The notes under the pieces: generated by a model | The model's input: the letters and a program-made list of their open reading frames with translations, nothing else | Databases searched by the model: none | Told to the model about the DNA's origin: nothing | Source of the DNA: Alphaproteobacteria bacterium | GTDB lineage: Bacteria; Pseudomonadota; Alphaproteobacteria; CAAGCB01; CAG-977 | Direction of reading: 5' to 3' | NCBI GenBank assembly: GCA_021639925.1 | Contig: JAJXEL010000022.1 | Location: 10,453-19,858, forward strand | Length of the DNA stretch: 9,406 nt | Shown: one piece after another, positions 6,227 to 9,406 of the stretch | Layout: each line of letters begins with the position of its first letter | Position numbering within the stretch: position 1 is the stretch's first letter | Position numbers and translations under genes: made by a program

Positions 6227-7792
6227 ATGCTGATTGATGATCAGTCCGCGCTGATTGCCGCTTTGTCTTCGCCGGAGGCTTTCGGCCTGAAACCGTCGCA
6301 GAAAATAACGGTAAAAGAAACAAATATTTCTGACGTTTTCCTGACAGGGGAAAAGGCCTATAAGCTTAAACGCGGCGTAAAGTATCCGTATGTCGATTAT
6401 TCGACGCCGGAAAAACGTCTGGCCGCCTGCCAAAAAGAATTGGAAATCTGCAACCGCTTCGCGCCCGGACTGTGTTTCGGCGTGGAAGAAGTCGTTTCCG
6501 ATAAAAAAGGCCGGATTTTTATTCGTTCCGCCTGTTCGGATAAAAACGCGGAAGTTATCGACTACCTGCTTGTCATGCGCGAATTCGAAGAAAGCATGCT
6601 GTTTGACAATATGGCGGACAGAGGGGATCTGGACCGTTTTGAAATGATGGACACGGCGGAAAAGATTTTCGGGCTGCACCAAAACGCGGCAGTAATTACA
6701 ACCCGCAATCCGGTCGATATCATCAGAGGACGCATTTATGAAAACAACGCGATGATTCGTTGTTTTGTTCCCGACATTTTTGACGGCGAAGACGTAGACG
6801 CTTTGGAAACGGCGCAGCTGGACGCTTTGGAAAAAAACAGAGAACTGCTGCTGAAAAGGCAGGCGGAAGGCAAAATCCGCTGGTGTCACGGGGACTTGAC
6901 CCTGCGCAATCTGGCAATGTGGAACGGTTGTGTCATACCGTTGAATCCGATCGAATTTTATGATGACCTGACCCAGATTGACACGCTGTATGATTTCGCT
7001 TTTCTGCTGGTGGATATGGAAAGCAAAGGACAGCGCCGGCTGGCCAGTATTTTGTTTAACCATTATATGGCGTTGTCGGCGGATTGGGAAGGCATTCCCG
7101 TTCTGCCGCTGTTTTTGTCGTGCCGCGCGGCGGTCAACGCGTACGTTTTTGCCCAGCGTTCCGCGGAAATAAAGGATAAGCGCGAAGCCGCCCTGATGGC
7201 GAACAAGGCCTATGAACAGCTGGTGATTTCCAGACGTTTTCTGGATCAGCCCCGGCCGGTGCTGGTGGCCTGCGGCGGTTTGTCGGGCAGCGGAAAATCC
7301 CGGATTGCCCGCGAATCCGCGCCGTTTATCGGCAATCCGCCCGGCGCGGTTATCCTGCGCGACGATGTTTTGCGTAAAAATTTGCTGAATACAGGGCTGG
7401 AAGAACATCTGGATCCGTCGGAATATACGCCGGAGCTGGAAAATAAAGTTTTTGACCTGCTGTGCGACGAATGCCGCCGTATGTTGGGCGCCGGCCAGTC
7501 TGTTGTCGCAGACGCTTTATTTCATGACGTCCGTCAGCGCCGCGCGATTGAAGAAGTTGCCAAGGAAATGAATGTTGATTTTCAGGGGGTGTGGGTTGAC
7601 GCGCCGCTGGAAATCAGAATAGAACGCGTCGCTTCGCGCAAGCGCAATCCCTCGGACGTTAAAACCGCCGAAGAATTAAGGCGGCAGCTGGACGTTGACG
7701 TCGGGCCGGTGACATGGGATAAAATCGATACGTCCGGCGACCGTATGGCGACATTAACGCGCGTGCGAATGATTTTGGCCGGTAAGGCTTAA
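6227..7792 (+). CDS. Bifunctional aminoglycoside-phosphotransferase-like / P-loop kinase-like protein, substrate unknown
   Basis: A 521-residue two-domain protein of a family known mainly from annotation (COG2187 plus COG0645). Residues 1 to about 340 resemble a phosphotransferase fold: AYKLKRGVKYPYVDYSTPEKR (44-64) near the nucleotide site, HGDLTLRN (221-228) as the catalytic loop with Asp223, and IEFYDDL...IDTLYDFAFLLVD (242-263) supplying the metal-binding acidic residues. The usual family loop is HGDLHLRN, so Thr225 replaces a histidine. Residues about 344-521 are a P-loop kinase-like domain: Walker A GLSGSGKS (351-358), then LRDDVLRK (377-384), VVADALF (426-432) and an Arg-rich lid near 464-486. 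There is no signal peptide or membrane segment, so it is probably cytoplasmic. AAAGGAGAT precedes the ATG at nine-base spacing. Despite the name, nothing suggests antibiotic resistance; it may phosphorylate a small molecule. Both nucleotide sites look intact. Confidence 0.88.
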   Translation: MLIDDQSALIAALSSPEAFGLKPSQKITVKETNISDVFLTGEKAYKLKRGVKYPYVDYSTPEKRLAACQKELEICNRFAPGLCFGVEEVVSDKKGRIFIRSACSDKNAEVIDYLLVMREFEESMLFDNMADRGDLDRFEMMDTAEKIFGLHQNAAVITTRNPVDIIRGRIYENNAMIRCFVPDIFDGEDVDALETAQLDALEKNRELLLKRQAEGKIRWCHGDLTLRNLAMWNGCVIPLNPIEFYDDLTQIDTLYDFAFLLVDMESKGQRRLASILFNHYMALSADWEGIPVLPLFLSCRAAVNAYVFAQRSAEIKDKREAALMANKAYEQLVISRRFLDQPRPVLVACGGLSGSGKSRIARESAPFIGNPPGAVILRDDVLRKNLLNTGLEEHLDPSEYTPELENKVFDLLCDECRRMLGAGQSVVADALFHDVRQRRAIEEVAKEMNVDFQGVWVDAPLEIRIERVASRKRNPSDVKTAEELRRQLDVDVGPVTWDKIDTSGDRMATLTRVRMILAGKA

Positions 7793-7809
7793 TTAACGGG
7801 GGAAAAACA

Positions 7810-8697
7810 ATGAATGCTTTTAAAGATATTCTGGTGCAGCTTGATTCCGTCCAGGCGTCGGAAGCTGTTTTGCAGACGGCGCTTTTGACGGCGAAGAAGT
7901 TTAACGGTCATCTGGACGTTTTTCATGTGCACCTGGAACCTTCGTGTATTCTGCCTGTTCCCGTCGTCAGCGCGGATATGGCGGGGTTTGTCGTCAATGA
8001 CGTTGTGCAGGCCGAAGAAAAAGCTTTCGCCGCCAATGCGGACGAGATGCGCGTGATTTTTGAAAAGTTTGTAGAAGAACACGGTTTGCTGCCGAAAACG
8101 GAACCGCAGACGGGGCTGAAGGAAATTACGGCGCAGTTTCGTGAAATTTTCGGCTGCGAAGACGAAGTGATCGCGTGGTGTTCGCGGGTGTCGGATTTAA
8201 CGGTGCTGGCGCGTCCCGATATGTCGTCTCCGGCCGCGCGGGATACGCTGGCCGTTTTGAACGCGGCGTTAATGGAAAGCGGATCGGCGATTTTGATCGC
8301 GCCGCGTGAAAAGCCGGAAACGATCGGAAACCGGGTGATCATCGCCTGGGACGCAACCGAAGAAGCCGCGAAAGCCGTGACTCTGGCCATGCCGTTTTTA
8401 ACCCGCGCCGAAGAAGTCGTCATTTTGGAAACCGATCTGCCGAATGAAACGTGGGCAGATGCTCAGGCTTTGGCCAGACGTTTGGCTTGGCACGGCATTA
8501 AATCGGAAATTGTCAAAATACCGGAAACGGATTCCGTTTCGGCCAAAGGGGCGGAGATTATCCGTCAGGCCTGCGGGCGTTTTGATCTGTTGGTAACGGG
8601 CGCTTTTACCCAAAGCACTATGCGCCGCTGGATTTTAGGCAGTATGACAAAGTACCTGATTGACAACGCGGACATCGCGCTGTTTATGACGCATTGA
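7810..8697 (+). CDS. Universal stress protein, tandem UspA domains
   Basis: Cytoplasmic stress-associated protein of the UspA superfamily, 295 residues, about twice a single domain. Residues 1-165 form the first domain (FKDILVQLDS opening strand, DLTVLARPD, and the closing SAILIAPRE strand); residues 173-295 form the second (NRVIIAWDAT opening strand, closing IALFMTH). The second domain carries a near-complete ATP-binding motif at 264-278: G264-x2-T267-x9-G277-S278, where Thr267 stands in for the usual second glycine. The first domain has no such motif. The pattern of one degenerate and one more conserved Usp domain is common in tandem Usps, but ATP binding here is uncertain. The ATG follows GGGGGA at six-base spacing and lies 17 bases after the kinase-like gene, so it ends the rightward cluster. 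Its last 14 bases overlap the convergent aquaporin gene. Confidence 0.9.
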   Translation: MNAFKDILVQLDSVQASEAVLQTALLTAKKFNGHLDVFHVHLEPSCILPVPVVSADMAGFVVNDVVQAEEKAFAANADEMRVIFEKFVEEHGLLPKTEPQTGLKEITAQFREIFGCEDEVIAWCSRVSDLTVLARPDMSSPAARDTLAVLNAALMESGSAILIAPREKPETIGNRVIIAWDATEEAAKAVTLAMPFLTRAEEVVILETDLPNETWADAQALARRLAWHGIKSEIVKIPETDSVSAKGAEIIRQACGRFDLLVTGAFTQSTMRRWILGSMTKYLIDNADIALFMTH

Positions 8698-9367
8698 TTT
8701 TTTCTTTGCCGCGTCTGAAAAATGGGTGATACGCAATCCCGGCGATCAGTGCCGCGATTAATGCCGCGCCCCAGAAAACGGGCAGCTGCGCCAAAGCCGT
8801 TTCGCCGGCGAACAAAGCGGACGCGGTTGTCCGCGCGGGGTTTAAAGCGCCTTTTGTTACCGGATAGGACAAAAGATACGCCGCCGTTATAAATAAACCG
8901 CAGGCGGCGGCTTGCCGGTCCGTCCGTTTGTCGTTTCCCAAAAACACGCACAGGAACAGAAAAGTCAGAATCGTTTCCAGGCAAAAAGCTGCCGGCAGAG
9001 TATAGCGTTCGATAATGTTGGCGTCCGGCGATCCCTGATAGACGTAGCCCGTTTTGCCCGAATAAACATAATAAATCAGAAAAACGGCGGCGCAGGCGCC
9101 GGCCGTCTGCATTAAAATATATCCGGCGGTTTTAATCAGAGTAAACCAGATGTTTTTGCCGTAAAATTGTTTTGACAAAGCGGCGGCAACCGTTATGGCC
9201 GGATTGAAATGGTGGCCCTGAAAGGCAAAACCCATCGCGCCGTATGCCAGGCCGAAAGCGATGGCAATGCCCAGATAACCGATAAAAGGCGCGGCAAAAA
9301 CGACGGCGCCGCAGCCGATAAAGACAAAACCGAAAGTGCCGGCAAATTCTGAAAGGTAATGTTTCAC
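8684..9367 (-). CDS. Aquaporin / major intrinsic protein channel with atypical pore residues
   Basis: Six-helix inner-membrane channel of the MIP family, conducting water or small neutral solutes. From the GTG at 9367 it has 227 residues (numbering below counts from an upstream ATG, eight residues more). Both half-helix signatures are present: HHFNPAITV (NPA 63-65) and GALNPARTT (NPA 184-186, with Arg187). The conserved N-terminal segment SEFAGTFGFVFIGCG is intact. The filter positions, compared with AqpZ F43/H174/T183/R189, read Phe46, Tyr172, Gly181 and Arg187. Loop B before the first NPA is about three residues shorter than in AqpZ. Start choice: the frame can begin with ATG at 9391, but that has no ribosome site, whereas the GTG has AGGAG five bases upstream and gives the usual short N-terminus. 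It converges on the stress-protein gene. Water versus solute specificity is not predictable here. Confidence 0.92.
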   Translation of the reverse strand: MKHYLSEFAGTFGFVFIGCGAVVFAAPFIGYLGIAIAFGLAYGAMGFAFQGHHFNPAITVAAALSKQFYGKNIWFTLIKTAGYILMQTAGACAAVFLIYYVYSGKTGYVYQGSPDANIIERYTLPAAFCLETILTFLFLCVFLGNDKRTDRQAAACGLFITAAYLLSYPVTKGALNPARTTASALFAGETALAQLPVFWGAALIAALIAGIAYHPFFRRGKEKINAS

Positions 9368-9372
9368 GATTT

Positions 9373-9377
9373 CTCCT
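9373..9377 (-). promoter_or_regulatory. Shine-Dalgarno AGGAG that fixes the aquaporin GTG start
   Basis: On the minus strand AGGAG is followed by five bases and then GTG AAA CAT. This sits inside the reading frame of the longer ATG-start alternative at 9391, which lacks any purine-rich site, so the shorter GTG-start protein is the better call. Just upstream, TATACAT and TATAAA (about 9390-9403) are possible -10 elements, but the -35 area lies beyond the window edge. Confidence 0.7.
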
Positions 9378-9406
9378 GTGATAAAAATCATTTATATGTA
9401 TAATGC

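Noticed and set aside
6101..7408. A 435-codon open frame on the minus strand across the kinase-like gene
   Set aside because: It is fully antisense to guaC's end and to a gene with clear domains, its translation is rich in Phe, Arg and Gln with no recognisable motif, and it has no supporting context. Long antisense frames are frequent in this codon usage.
6227..7792. Antibiotic resistance by the phosphotransferase-like domain
   Set aside because: The fold name comes from aminoglycoside kinases, but the protein belongs to a broad chromosomal two-domain family, sits among housekeeping genes and has no mobile element nearby.
9368..9391. An eight-codon longer aquaporin starting at ATG 9391
   Set aside because: It has no Shine-Dalgarno site, and the extension itself encodes the AGGAG that serves the GTG at 9367.

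Overview
The window looks like a stretch of ordinary bacterial chromosome from an alphaproteobacterium. The assignment rests on two things: the fabI-aroC gene pair with a zinc-finger-less DnaJ-family gene directly upstream, an arrangement I associate with alphaproteobacteria, and the alphaproteobacterial flavour of FabI. Base composition looks balanced, genes are tightly packed, and there are many A/T homopolymer runs between genes. I cannot name a genus. No tRNA, rRNA, CRISPR array, insertion sequence, phage gene or integration scar is visible.

Layout. Positions 1-3993 are read leftward: a DnaJ-like co-chaperone (3028-3993), then a 104-base gap, then a tight cluster fabI (enoyl-ACP reductase), aroC (chorismate synthase) and sppA (membrane protease IV). 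The sppA gene runs off the left edge about half-way through. Positions 4176-8697 are read rightward as a compact cluster of four genes with gaps of 26, 15 and 17 bases: a FieF-type metal cation efflux transporter, GMP reductase (guaC), a two-domain kinase-like protein (aminoglycoside-phosphotransferase-like fold fused to a P-loop kinase domain), and a tandem universal stress protein. A leftward aquaporin-family channel (8684-9367) ends the window and overlaps the 3' end of the stress-protein gene by 14 bases. The 182-base region 3994-4175 separates the two divergent transcription units and carries an AT-rich promoter-like zone with an inverted repeat.

How the genes fit together. The leftward block is housekeeping: fatty-acid elongation, the last common step of aromatic amino-acid synthesis, and envelope or signal-peptide proteolysis. 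The rightward block combines metal export, purine salvage, an uncharacterised kinase-like protein and a stress protein, which suggests a stress or homeostasis unit; that reading is inference from adjacency only.

I found no clear undescribed system. The best leads are the aquaporin, whose pore-lining residues differ from AqpZ and GlpF and whose first NPA loop is shortened; the kinase-like protein of unknown substrate inside the metal/purine/stress cluster; and the inverted repeat inside the candidate promoter of the metal exporter. Comparisons to E. coli proteins are from memory, not from a computed alignment.
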